In this document: piece by piece, positions 1 through 9,409 of the stretch
Layout of the letters: each line of letters opens with the position of its first letter
Numbering within the stretch: the stretch's first letter is position 1
Source: Dimargaris cristalligena
Lineage: Eukaryota; Kickxellomycota; Dimargaritomycetes; Dimargaritales; Dimargaritaceae
DNA: 27,624 bases
NCBI GenBank assembly: GCA_027576995.1
Contig: JANBQC010000378.1
Coordinates: 1 to 27,624, forward strand
Direction of reading: 5' to 3'
The notes under the pieces: generated by a model
Told to the model about the DNA's origin: nothing
The model's database searches: none
What the model saw: only the letters and a program-made list of their open reading frames with translations
Translations under genes and position numbers: made by a program

Positions 1-275
1 GTTCTTCATCTTTTCTAAACTAAAAATAGTTTGGCCGGGATATGCTATTAGAGTTTAAGCAGGCCCGGCCACAACAAGGGCATCGTATTTAATGAGACTT
101 TAAATGTAACAGGTGCCATAGAGTGGCTTGATTTTAATAAGAACGTATTCGATGGTATGTGTAGCACCAATTTATAAACAAGGGCTGGATTAGAAGGACG
201 GTGTTGCATACTTAAATGGTGAAGTAAGCAATAAATATATAATCGATAACTGGGCCAAAAAAAGAAAATAGTATA
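1..275. other. 3' flank of the AP-3 mu gene
   Basis: AT-rich sequence downstream of the minus-strand AP-3 mu stop at 276-278. It carries T-rich and TATTTATT-like tracts on the minus strand, as expected for a 3' UTR and polyadenylation zone. I see no gene in it; the window begins inside it. Confidence 0.5.
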
Positions 276-2467
276 TTAAAGACGGAGTTGGTATTTTCCC
301 GAGACTGTGGTGGATTTAACCCCCTGTGGAAAGGGTTAGGTATAGGTTACAATTGGCAGGGTAATAAATAATAAACGGGCATAATTAGTAAACATTTTCG
401 AGAGATATATATTAGGTATGATTCACCTATATCTGTAAATACATATTTGATAGTGGTGATATTTACCTTGAAAAACTGATAATGTTCACCCGTTAGCTTG
501 AGGCTGTGGATACGAAGTCCCGAGAGGGCTACTGTTCCAATTTCGAAGGTCGCTGTAATGACAATTGGTTGTTTGGTAGTCGATCTGTATTTTAACCAAA
601 CCCCGATAAATATATGAATCAACCCAATATGCCAGGTGGTAGAAATAATATGATGGTTAGATAAGAGGTAACCTCATTAATGGCAAACTGCCACTATAAC
701 ATCCGGTAGTAAGTTGCCATACAATCGCAAAAATGGTTTCTGGTGTATGGTGGGAATAGGTCGCGTTAATTTGGGGGTTCGGATCGCCTTACCTGGATGA
801 AAAATTGGCTTGGAGAGATAGTTGGGGGGATCCCGGGTTAATCGTTTTGTGTTTCCAAAGAATTACCTGAATTAGGGGGAGAAGTGTAACCAATACCAAC
901 AAATGCAGTGTTAGTCAGTGCGAGGCCATTGAAAGAACCTAGAACTGAGCCCATAAGCATATGGGGGGAAATTCAATTATATTATAATTCCGTATAGGCG
1001 AAGTCTCGCACCGCGGGCCATATGATAGTGGTATTCAATAGCTATATTAATACCATAAAATATCATTAAAACAAGTGCCTACCCGAGAGCGCGCATCTAT
1101 CGATGTAGATCCTTGGTCCGTCCGGGCTGAGATATTACCGATTTGGTCCGTAAATACGATGGAAATGGTGACATCAGTGAGGGGTTTACCTCCCGTTGGT
1201 CCCGTCTCGAGGCTAACGGTTAGTTTCTGTAGCGTATCGCTGTGGGCAACGGCACCGGGGGCGGCCCGAATCCAAAGGGGGGGTTGGTAGGCCCGAGGAT
1301 CGCTTACCCGGTAGGTAGCCAGTTTAAAGTGACCATCGGGTGGGATAAACGAGATAGCGCGATTGGCCTCGAACTTCTTGAGTCGGACGCAGGGGTGGAA
1401 ACTGACGTCGTCTAGGATATGGGGATTGGTAAAGGTCAACGTGAGGTCGGGGGTGCCCGACATTAGACAGTTGGAGGTAATCTTGCCGGCAATGTCAATT
1501 AGGGTGACAGCACCGTTCGGTTCCAGAATCAAATCAATTTCCTCAACAATATCAATGTAGATTTCGTTGCTGCTGTATTTGATGCCGGCCTTACGCCAGG
1601 GGATTAGGGATCCACCAACGCCGGGTTTCTGTTCGGTAAAGCCCGAAGCACCAGTGACTGACTGCATCACCTTCGACACGAGGTTTGGTACAGGAACCAT
1701 GTCTCGTAGTACGTTGGGGTCCGTAGTGAGTGGGTACCCGTAGTCAAGCATCTCTTCGAGGAGACGCGCCACCGTCACGAAATTTTCCTTGATAATATCC
1801 TCATTGACTTTGGCGAAGTATTCGAGGAGCACCTGGTGGAATTTCTCGAGGAATTCCAGGATGACAAAAGGGGATACTAATTAGGCGGTTATAGGAAATA
1901 GGAATACCAATGTAAATGTAAAGTAGGGTTAGTCAAAAAGAATAGAAAGTGATCGACTAACTATATAATGAATTTCAGACTATGTCCGTAGACCGGAAGT
2001 ATCGATACATCCGACATACCTTCGTGGGACACGAGACATAGAAAGACAAGCCCGGCCCGTTCAATGTGAACGCCCACGTACCGATTACTCAGTTCGGTAA
2101 CGGGTTTAAGCTGAGCGGCACCGTAGTCCTGCCAATATTTGATGAATTGGTTAAGGGCCACTGAACCATAGTGTGACCGCCAGTGCTTTTCGATAATAAT
2201 CTGACTGATCGGGTGGGGACAATGGCATGGATAAAATAATGGTAAGGTATTGGTTTAAGTAAACAGGCTTTTCCGCTGAAATAGTAGGCGGTGGATCAAA
2301 GTAGCTACAAACGTCCGGTTAAGTAGGCTGGTAAGGGGGACAGTCACTCTACCACTTCCCGCTCGACCCCACTGGAACCAGGGTGGTCCATGTCGGAATG
2401 TGGACCCAGAAAATGGGGGGGGACTGACTTACCCATGCCGGTCAATGAGGTAGATGCTGTCAATCAT
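276..2467 (-). CDS. APM3: AP-3 adaptor complex subunit mu
   Basis: Medium (mu) chain of the AP-3 adaptor, which selects tyrosine-based cargo for transport from Golgi/endosome to vacuole. Exons on the minus strand: 2433-2467, 2020-2204, 1073-1876, 867-944, 793-808 (16 nt), 467-584 and 276-323. All phases agree and give 427 aa, against about 418 for animal AP3M1. The start MIDSIYLIDRHG joins GQIIIEKHWRS, the mu longin-like N-terminus (about residues 1-130). The mu-homology domain follows, with PWRKAGIKYSSNEIYIDIVE, DVSFHPCVRLKKFE and SFIPPDGHFKL. The last exons give ATFEIGTVALSGLRIHSLKL and end GVKSTTVSGKYQLRL, aligning with the AP-3 mu C-terminus (family form KGVKYVTKAGKFQVRT). The donor of exon 3 (GTTTTA after 1073) is weak, and another donor at GTAGGC about 10 nt upstream is possible. 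The identity is secure; exons 3/4 are the least sure boundary. Confidence 0.93.
793..808 (-). other. 16-nt microexon of the AP-3 mu gene
   Basis: Between an acceptor reading ...CTCTCCAAG and a donor GTAAGG on the minus strand lies a 16-nt segment encoding about ANFSS. Skipping it, or extending it upstream in the frame needed by the next exon, brings either a phase break or an in-frame TAA. Including it restores phase on both sides (phase 1 in, phase 2 out) and gives a full-length protein of normal family size. Confidence 0.65.
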
Positions 2468-3479
2468 GGAGGAAATTCGGGAACCCCCGGCACGGTCGTG
2501 GGATGGGAAGGTGGAGTTGGGCGTTGGATAGTGCCGTTGCGATGGATAGTGGTAACCAAGATAAAAAATGAAATAGAAAACGTGAATGGAAAGAGTAAAG
2601 TAGCGGAATGTAAGTCCCAGTCTAGAAACGGTAAGCGGGGCTTTGAATGGTGGTGTGAGGTTACTGGCTGTGGTATCTAGAACCTAGGCTATGCAGTAAA
2701 ATCAATGGCCTGGTTTCCCAACCACACTCCAATGACAACTGAGTGGCAAGCGACACAGTGAAAGTCACTAAGTTGATGCCTAATATTTAGCTGGGTCCCC
2801 CCCCCTCCTTATCCCCTTAAAGTTGATAGGTATTTCCAACTTAGCCTAGGATAGTTAGAATTAGTTATAGCAGATGTCGATTGGGCAAGACTTCACTTTC
2901 CAGATATGGCCATTATTCTTACAAACCTGTGTCAATAAGTAGAAAGTACAATATCGTAGAGCAGCCGCCCCGCTAGACCTTTGCCATTTTTACCGAGAAA
3001 AACCTGCTGAGAGCGGGATACAATGGCTTGGTAGACTGGAGATTAAGCTATGCTCACATAATCTATTGAGTATTTATAAATGGCACTACACCCAAAGTAG
3101 AGTGAAGGGGGGGGGCTGCTGGGTGGAATAACCGCGGGCGTAGAATTGGGAACCAATCACTGTTGGTTGAGTAGCAAGGTCGCTTTGCTTGCTGTTGAAG
3201 GGACACAGAATGGTTGGTTCTATTCTATTTTGGTCACCACCACCACGCTAATAATAATGACTCTGGTGGTGGTGGGGGGGGAAGGTCTTTGACATCTGTC
3301 CCCTTCCCCAGCCTACTTATCCCTTTCACTCTCTCACTTAAAACACTTTATACTCTGCTCCTTCATCTCAGTTATTATTGGTTTTGCCCATCTCCGCTCT
3401 GCTTCTCTAAACCGAGCCGCATTCCCCTCTCTCTTCCAACCCTCACGCGCCCCTTTCCCTTCGTCTCATCTCACTCACC
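2468..3479. other. Divergent intergenic region between AP-3 mu (-) and SSS1 (+)
   Basis: This 1-kb spacer must hold both promoters. It contains several C or G homopolymers (2797-2806; 3107-3116), a GGT/CCA-repeat hairpin at 3237-3275, and from about 3298 a strongly pyrimidine-rich stretch that runs to the SSS1 start and is probably its leader. Open frames here are short and lack family features. Confidence 0.5.
3237..3275. repeat. GGT/CCA trinucleotide inverted repeat upstream of SSS1
   Basis: CCACCACCAC at 3237-3246 pairs perfectly with GTGGTGGTGG at 3266-3275 across a 19-nt AT-rich loop (ATAATAATGA core), followed directly by a G run. It lies about 205 bp upstream of the SSS1 ATG, at the edge of the pyrimidine-rich leader. 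It could form a cruciform in DNA or a hairpin if transcribed; no function is shown. Confidence 0.55.
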
Positions 3480-3850
3480 ATGGCTGGCGCTTCTCATCCC
3501 CTCCTCGAAGAACCCAAGCAGTTCATTAAAGAATCCGTCCAGCTCATCCGCCGTTGTGCCAAGCCCGACCAGAAAGGTAACTAGCCCCAGCTGAAAGGAG
3601 TTATTTCCCTCACTTGCCTCATTCTAAATTACGACCCTGGGATTCCGGCTTAACTAACTTGTTCTATGATGCCCCAATACTCCGCTCCTCTAATCTACTC
3701 ATGCTTTGTTGGATGGTTATGCCACACCACTCAGAATTCACCAAGATTTGCCAGGCCGTCGCTATCGGGTTCCTCGTCATGGGCTTTATTGGCTACTTTG
3801 TCAAGCTCATACATATTCCCATCAACAATATCATTGTCGGCAGCGCTTAA
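3480..3850 (+). CDS. SSS1: Protein transport protein Sec61 subunit gamma
   Basis: Gamma subunit (SecE homologue) of the heterotrimeric Sec61 ER translocon, a tail-anchored protein that clamps the Sec61 alpha channel. Exons 3480-3576 and 3735-3850 join in phase 1 (AAA G | AA TTC) to give 70 aa. Residues 1-32 form the cytosolic amphipathic helix with [20 protein letters not shown], the family hallmark. Exon 2 gives [20 protein letters not shown], where the single membrane span starts, followed by [18 protein letters not shown], the conserved SecE/Sec61 gamma ending. The ATG lies in a CACCATGG context after a pyrimidine-rich leader. Family length is 68-80 aa, so the gene is complete. The intron is 158 nt with a GTAACT donor and CAG acceptor. 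The 3' end converges on the UPRT gene. Confidence 0.97.
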
Positions 3851-4247
3851 GTGCGGGGAGATTTTACACCTATCTTCCAATCGTTCATACAGTCGGCCCT
3901 TTGTGTTTGATTTGTTTCCGACCCCAAATTATATATACATAAAAAAGTGTTACATGTCGTCATTAATTGACAAGGAGCCCCTGGCTAGCCACACACCCCT
4001 ACCATAGTACTCGGTATGTCTCCGAGCCTCTAGGTCTAGGCATATTCGCTTAAGCCCAATGGACTGAAGCAAATCCGCTTGTCCTATGGGCGGATAACGA
4101 TATCATAATAATTTTTAAATCGAATAGGGTCGCTTTTATTGTAGATATAGTGCTTGGGGCGGGCCATAATGAATTCAAGTACGTGGGGATACGAAAGTAA
4201 AATAGTTGAATGGACGAAAACAACTAGATGGAAAGGGCAAGGCGGGT
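3851..4247. other. Convergent intergenic region, SSS1 / UPRT 3' ends
   Basis: About 400 bp between two converging stop codons. It contains AT-rich tracts near 3927-3945 (ATATATACATAAAAAA), likely part of the SSS1 polyadenylation zone, and T-rich sequence near 4105-4140. No gene seen. Confidence 0.5.
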
Positions 4248-5302
4248 TTAGTGGTCTGCAGTGTTGAAAAGACGGTCACCAGTATCACCAATGCCCGGGA
4301 GAACGTAACCCTTGCTGTTCAGTTGGTGGTCAATCACACCAACGAATACTGACACGTCGGGATGGTCCTTGACAAACGCATCCAGGCCGCTCTGAGAAGC
4401 GCAAATGCACATGTACGTGATCTTCTTGGCACCCCAGTCTTTGAGGATATTGGCGGTAGCAATGGCAGTACCACCAGTGGCGAGCATGGGGTCCAGAATT
4501 ATACATTCATCGACATTGGTCTCGCGGGGTAGTTTATTGTAGTATTCCACGGGTTGCAGCGAGGTTTCCTCGCGGTAAATGCCCATATGAAGGGTACGGG
4601 CAGTGGGAATAAGCTCGAGGGCAGCTATAATAAGGGCCAATTTATAAATGATCAAGAGATAGGAAAGATGGGTGGTATTGGAAAATCAGAAGTCGATCAT
4701 AACTAGTCTCGAGTCACCAATGGTTGCTCGAAGGGAGGGAGAGGGGGAGGTGAGCCAAATAGCCGACCCAAGGTCACAGTCAGTATCGGAGTATAAACGG
4801 AGGGGACCTACCATTAACGAGGCCAAGGCCTGACCGGAGAACCGGGACCAACCCGATGCGGGGCTTTACTTCTACCCCCTGGTAGGTGGCCAGTGGGGAC
4901 CGACGCTAAGTAGGCGATGGAGGAGAGTTATAATATCATAATTTAGCAATGGCAGCGGATAATGTGGGGGGTTTGGGTTAGTAGGAGTATTTTATGGTAG
5001 TTAAAATATATTCTAAAGGCTGCGGAGCATTCAATTCTCATTTGCGTAGTAAAATCCGGGCGGGGGTAAATAACGGGGCCTCGATCGAGGCGAGCGGGTT
5101 AGCAGTCACCCCGAGGGGGCGAACAGAGTAAACTTACTTCTCCGCATTCGGCCAGGTCAAGGTTGGCAGTGACTTCGTACATGAGCAGGTACGCCAGTTC
5201 ATGGATGAGCTCCCGAACCAGCTTGGGCGAGGAGGACTGGTCGCGCAGAAGCGAAATCTTATGGGCGACCAGAGGGTGCCGGGAAACATTAATGGAGGAC
5301 AT
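4248..5302 (-). CDS. Uracil phosphoribosyltransferase (FUR1/URC6 type)
   Basis: Converts uracil and PRPP to UMP and pyrophosphate in the cytosol (pyrimidine salvage). Exons 5138-5302, 4812-4905 and 4248-4624 join in phases 0 and 1 to give 211 aa (yeast FUR1 is 216). Residues 1-55 start [20 protein letters not shown]. Exon 2 has the [12 protein letters not shown] flap seen in all UPRTs as VPILRAGLGM. Exon 3 has [19 protein letters not shown], the PRPP-binding loop [14 protein letters not shown] and the uracil-binding end [15 protein letters not shown]. All catalytic segments are present, so it should be active. Fungi with the URC uracil-degradation pathway carry FUR1 and sometimes a paralogue, URC6; sequence alone does not tell them apart here. 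The proximity of URC1 favours a role in catabolism, by inference. Confidence 0.95.
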
Positions 5303-5917
5303 GATGAGTGGGTTAATCGGTGGATATACAAACGAAATTTGCGAGGGGAATAACGAAGAAAAGGTTCAGGTCAAGTGGGCGGTTGATAAAGGGCGGTAGT
5401 TAAATGGTCGGGAGGACGGGGTCTAAGTAAAATAGGGACCTGCTATTGATGAACAACAAGGGGATGATGGATCATATTAGAGGAGGTTGCAGGCCAGCCA
5501 ACGTCTCCTGCAGTTGGCCGGGGGGTTATCGCCACAGATCAGGTGATGACGATTCCCGCTGTGGAATGCACTTGGCAACAACAGTCCTTCAGCATTTATC
5601 GTGACTGGGGATGGCTCCTGACAGTCACAACCTTCCGGCCATGTCTGTGACTCACAAGAACGACTGAATTACGTTGCTGCTGACTATAGCGAGTCCTCTA
5701 CCTTGGTGCACATCCTTACAAAGCAAAGGTGCCTTACATATTCCACACTCCTCCCCTCCAAGTGTGGGGGTGGGGGGTGGGGATTGACCGGGGACTGAAA
5801 AGTGGAATAACTAGACACATTAAACTAGCTGACTCTAGTGCGGAATCACCGTCTAAACCCCAAATAGATGGTGTCCTAGGAAACGGCCTAGTGAGGAGGG
5901 ATGCCCGGAGGCAGTAT
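5303..5917. other. Spacer between UPRT start and RBM18-like 3' end
   Basis: Upstream region of UPRT and downstream region of the RBM18-like gene, both on the minus strand. It holds a short hairpin: CCACACT (5743-5749) pairs with AGTGTGG (5761-5767) around a pyrimidine loop, followed by G runs to 5782. The hairpin is about 150 nt beyond the RBM18-like stop and could be in its 3' UTR. No gene recognised. Confidence 0.45.
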
Positions 5918-6766
5918 TCAGCGGGAAGATTGCCCTTTGCCCTGGGTGAGTTGGGCCAGCTTTTTTTCCAATGCCTTGATTTTAGTTTGGGTGCTAAATT
6001 GCCATCGGGGTGAGTCATGCATATATCAAATAGGCACAGGACCAGTAGCAGCGAGCAGGGATCAGTCGGATGAAAGTATAATGGTTGATCCCATCGAAGG
6101 TACAGGGGAGGGTGATTGATGACGAGGGGTGCAGGCCCAATGGTATGGACAAGGGACTATGATTTTTAGTCACCTGGCACAGAAGGCAGGACCTACCTGG
6201 CCCCTACAAGGGAATTGCCCCGCGCGGGTCGACGTTCTGGGCCATGATGTTGCGGATATGGGCCTGAAGACCTGGCGGACGATCTGGGCCCTCGACCTGG
6301 CGCCAATGAATGGCGTTCCGATGGCGATGATTCGGCCGCGTGAGGCACCTACATAAAGGATGCGATATTACATGAAAAATGAATGGATTAATTGCGTGCC
6401 GCCAGGGTTAGGGCGGGCCATTGGATTGTTTGAAAGTGGGTATTATGATGGATTAGGGTTAAACTAAATGCTTACGGAAGCAGTGGACACCACCAGCGGG
6501 CGGTTCTTGAGTCTGTAGTTGTGTAATGCCCGAATGGCCCGCCAGGTGGCTTGGGGGGACTCATACTCGAGAAAGCAGTAGCCCCTGGGTTGGCCGCTCT
6601 TGGGACCGTGTTGGTGGAATAGAAAGTTGAATTCTTTGATACGGCCCAAGGGTTCGAAAAGCTTCAGGATGGTATACTCGTCCACACTGGGATCGAGATT
6701 GCCAATGTACAGGCGGGTCTCTGATAGAGGGGCGTCCTTCTTAGCGGCAGTTGGTTTTTCCGGCAT
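5918..6766 (-). CDS. RBM18: RNA-binding protein 18-like (single RRM)
   Basis: Probable RNA-binding protein of the RBM18 family, whose role is not well defined. Exons 6476-6766, 6197-6348 and 5918-5993 are in phase (0, then 2) and give 172 aa (human about 190). Residues about 16-97 form one RRM: RNP2 is LYIGNL, followed by DPSVDEYTILKLFEPLGRIK, then EFNFLFHQHG and SGQPRGYCFLEYES with RNP1 RGYCFLEY; the sequence GQPRGYCF is diagnostic for RBM18. Exon 2 is a Ser/Arg/Gly/Pro-rich linker (APGRGPRSSARSSGPYPQHH). Exon 3 gives TQTKIKALEKKLAQLTQ, matching the RBM18 coiled coil (TAKIKAIEAKL). The family's RWAH segment after the RRM and its final Tyr/Pro-rich tail are not seen. Divergently arranged with URC1, sharing a 462-bp promoter region. 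Confidence 0.88.
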
Positions 6767-6953
6767 GGTCGAGATCTAGAAGGGATCGGAATAGGGCATT
6801 CCAAAAGGTGAACAGAGGAAACCAAGCGGGAACAGAGAGGCCAGGAGAGAGACTCCGAAAGTGTGTGGGGGTGGTGGCTGGGTGGGACTGGAACTAGAGA
6901 GGGCATTAGGTGGTTTGACTGGCGGTATCCCGTGATATGCGCATACAATGACT

Positions 6954-6981
6954 GGGAGGGGGGGGGTTAAGGGGGGGAGGG
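6954..6981 (+). promoter_or_regulatory. Putative G-quadruplex tract
   Basis: Four guanine runs of 3, 9, 7 and 3 residues separated by A, TTAA and A fit the classic G-quadruplex pattern (at least three G per run, loops of 1-7). It sits 187 bp upstream of the RBM18-like ATG and 247 bp upstream of the URC1 ATG. Folding and effect are not shown by sequence alone. Confidence 0.5.
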
Positions 6982-7093
6982 TGAGTAGTATGCGATTTAC
7001 ACCTACCACTGGCTCCACAGCGGACTCTAAAATGGACTGAGGGCTGTGACTTGGCTTTAGAATCCATTCCAATGTGACTAACCTTTCCTCGAC

Positions 7094-7100
7094 TATATAA
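7094..7100 (+). promoter_or_regulatory. TATA box of URC1
   Basis: TATATAA about 129 bp upstream of the URC1 ATG, followed by a C/T-rich stretch typical of fungal transcription start regions. The HMG-like gene has the same motif at nearly the same distance from its ATG. Confidence 0.55.
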
Positions 7101-7228
7101 ACCTCCTTCGGGCGACCAACCCTAACTCTCCTCTCCTTCGCCCGTTTTTTACCCTCTCCCCCTATTTCTAGCACTACCCATTCCCCTGTTAGACCACCTT
7201 TCTCCACGCATAGTTCAGTCGCCCCGCT

Positions 7229-9409
7229 ATGGCCGCCCAACCTTCGCGCTCCGAGTCGGAGAACCAAGTGCTCGCCCAGCTGCTCCAGAAAATGGAAGCC
7301 CTCCAGGTCCAGCAAGCGGACCTTTCCCACCAGGTAAGTAATATATATATATATATATATATACAATCTGTATTGGAGTTGTATTCCACATGTCTTTTTT
7401 ATTATTATTTCGCCTTACCTACCCGTTTGACCTGGTCGTCACCAGTCCACTAACCCCCACCTATACCCAGCAACACCTTTCCTTCCCATTGCCTATCCAG
7501 CTCAAGTCTTTTATCGCTCCATCAAAATCCTCCGGCTCCAAGGCCGCCAACCTCGCCATTGACGCCGAAAAGGCCTCCCCCAAGCAAGCTGGTAAGGAAG
7601 GCAGTTGTATAACCACCTGTCTGCTATAGAGTTAGCCGCTGACCCAAATTGATTGCCCTATACGTATTACCAGGGTCCTAATGCCACTATCGCCCATCGC
7701 TTGACTATCCTGCTGACAGATGCGCTCGAGGCCCCCCAGGACTCTCCCACCGCTACCCTGGACCCCAGCACCACCTCCACACACAGCCCGTATGGCTCTC
7801 GCATCATCTTAACCAGTAAGTATGACTTAGCTACGGTGGTCAACCCGTGGCCTGGATTACAGTCCTTGATTGGATAGATATCCCGTGCGGTCGCTCCACT
7901 CTCTCGCACCTCTTTAATTTCGGGATTACTTCCAATCTCTCTTCATCTAACACCCCCCACACTTCCTTCTTAACTGTTGTGCCCTATCCTCTCTATCCAA
8001 CCCTGCCTCTCGACAATCTTATCATGGCATCCAGCCTATCCCAAGCAGTTTGGCATTGATCCCCTGACCCTGAAGTGGGGTGCCGCCACTCCCGAAGCCC
8101 GCGGGCCCATCGTGGCCTCGCGTCACCCCGACTCTATTCGTATTAGGTATGCCCACTATAATCATCTTTAAACCCTCCAGTCAGCCGCGCCACCCCCATC
8201 AGTACCCGCTTCTTACTCTGGTTAACCTGATACGTATTGAATAACCCCCCCCTGATTTTACCACCCCCTTTCCTTTCGTTCCCGGACAGGAATGCCATCG
8301 GTGCCTACGGCGGCTCCTACTGCATCTACCGTGCCCTGGCCGTCGCCATTGGTGAGCTTGACCCCTCCCACCTGCCCAATTTCTCCCTAACAGACCCGCC
8401 CGTGAACATTGGCCCCCACCCCCAATGGGCCGACCCTAAGAAAATCGTGTCGCTGGACCCCTATGGCCATTTGGTCACCAACATCTTCCAGTCCGCAATT
8501 GGCCGTGGTATCGACGTCCGTCCCACCATTGCCATCACCAAGGCCCATATGAAGATCGCCGAAATCGATTCCAGCATCGAGCAAGGCCGTCTGGCCGTCG
8601 ACAATGTCATTGTACTTGATTCAGGGGATCTGAATGTGACCAAGGCCGCCGTCGAGCCCGTCTGGTACCTGCCCGGGGTGGCCGAGCGGTTCGGTATCGA
8701 GGAATCCCTCTTGCGCCGTGCACTCTTTGAAGACACCGGCGGTATGTACCCCGAACTGATCACCCGCCCGGACCTGAAGATATTCCTGCCTCCCATTGGT
8801 GGTTTGACCGTCTACATCTTCGGCGACCCGAGCAACATTGGCAAGCCGGGCAAGCGGCTGACTATGCGAGTCCACGATGAATGTAACGGCTCGGATGTAT
8901 TCGGCTCGGACATTTGTACCTGCCGACCCTACCTTATGTTCGGCATTGAGGAAGCCGTGAAGGAGGCCCAAAACGGAGGGGTGGGTATTATTGTGTACTT
9001 CCGCAAAGAAGGGCGTGCTCTGGGAGAGGTTACTAAGTATCTGGTGTATAACGCCCGCAAGCGCCAAGAGGGCGGTGACCGGGCCGATACCTACTTCCTA
9101 CGTACCGAATTCGTGGCCGGCGTCAAGGACATGCGCTTCCAGGCCCTGATGCCTGATGTGCTCCACTGGCTGGGTATTACCAAGATTGACCGTTTGACGT
9201 CCATGTCCAACATGAAGTATGACGCCATTGTCAATTCGGGTATCGAAGTAGTCGAACGTGTGCCTATTCCCGACGAGATGATCCCTGCGGACTCTCGGGT
9301 GGAAATTGACGCCAAGATTGCCGACGGCTATTTTACGACTGGTGTCGTACCAACCAAGGAAACCCTGACCCAGACCAAGGGACGGGACTGGGAAGATGTG
9401 GCCCATTAG
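7229..9409 (+). CDS. URC1: Uracil catabolism protein URC1 (GTP cyclohydrolase II-like)
   Basis: GTP-cyclohydrolase-II-like enzyme of the fungal URC route, which degrades uracil for nitrogen. Exons: 7229-7333, about 7501-7591 (acceptor at 7470 also possible), 7674-7815, 8035-8146, 8290-9409; total about 523 aa. Exon 1 is helical and Gln-rich. The conserved core starts near YPKQFGIDPLTLKWGAA, then NAIGAYGGSYCIYRALAVAI. The C-terminal half carries the cyclohydrolase II fold: the zinc site HDECNGSDVFGSDICTC with three cysteines, and YFRKEGRALGEVTKYLVYNA, matching the LRQEGRG region of RibA. SMSNMKYDAI marks URC1 proteins rather than true RibA. Anomaly: joining exon 2 (ends phase 1) to exon 3 by GT-AG leaves one extra base, so the N-terminus is uncertain; the core in exons 3-5 is in phase. 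It lies near UPRT. Confidence 0.92.
7341..7363. repeat. (AT)n microsatellite in URC1 intron 1
   Basis: Eleven AT units directly after the intron 1 donor (GTAAGTA). Likely length-variable; it sits about 8 nt inside the intron. Confidence 0.9.

Larger units (their letters stand above)
6767..7228. promoter_or_regulatory. Divergent promoter region RBM18-like / URC1
   Basis: These 462 bp separate two start codons that point away from each other. A four-run guanine tract lies at 6954-6981, a TATA box at 7094-7100, and a pyrimidine-rich leader from 7101 to the URC1 ATG. It therefore holds the control elements of both genes. No coding sequence supported. Confidence 0.6.

Noticed and set aside
1075..1560. 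Plus-strand open frames opposite AP-3 mu exon 3
   Set aside because: Antisense shadows of a conserved coding exon; no own features.
5766..5782. G-rich run as a second G-quadruplex
   Set aside because: Only three separable G runs (5, 6, 4), so the four-run pattern is not met.
8387..9406. Long minus-strand frames opposite URC1 exon 5
   Set aside because: Shadows of a conserved, codon-biased exon; the plus frame carries all cyclohydrolase motifs.
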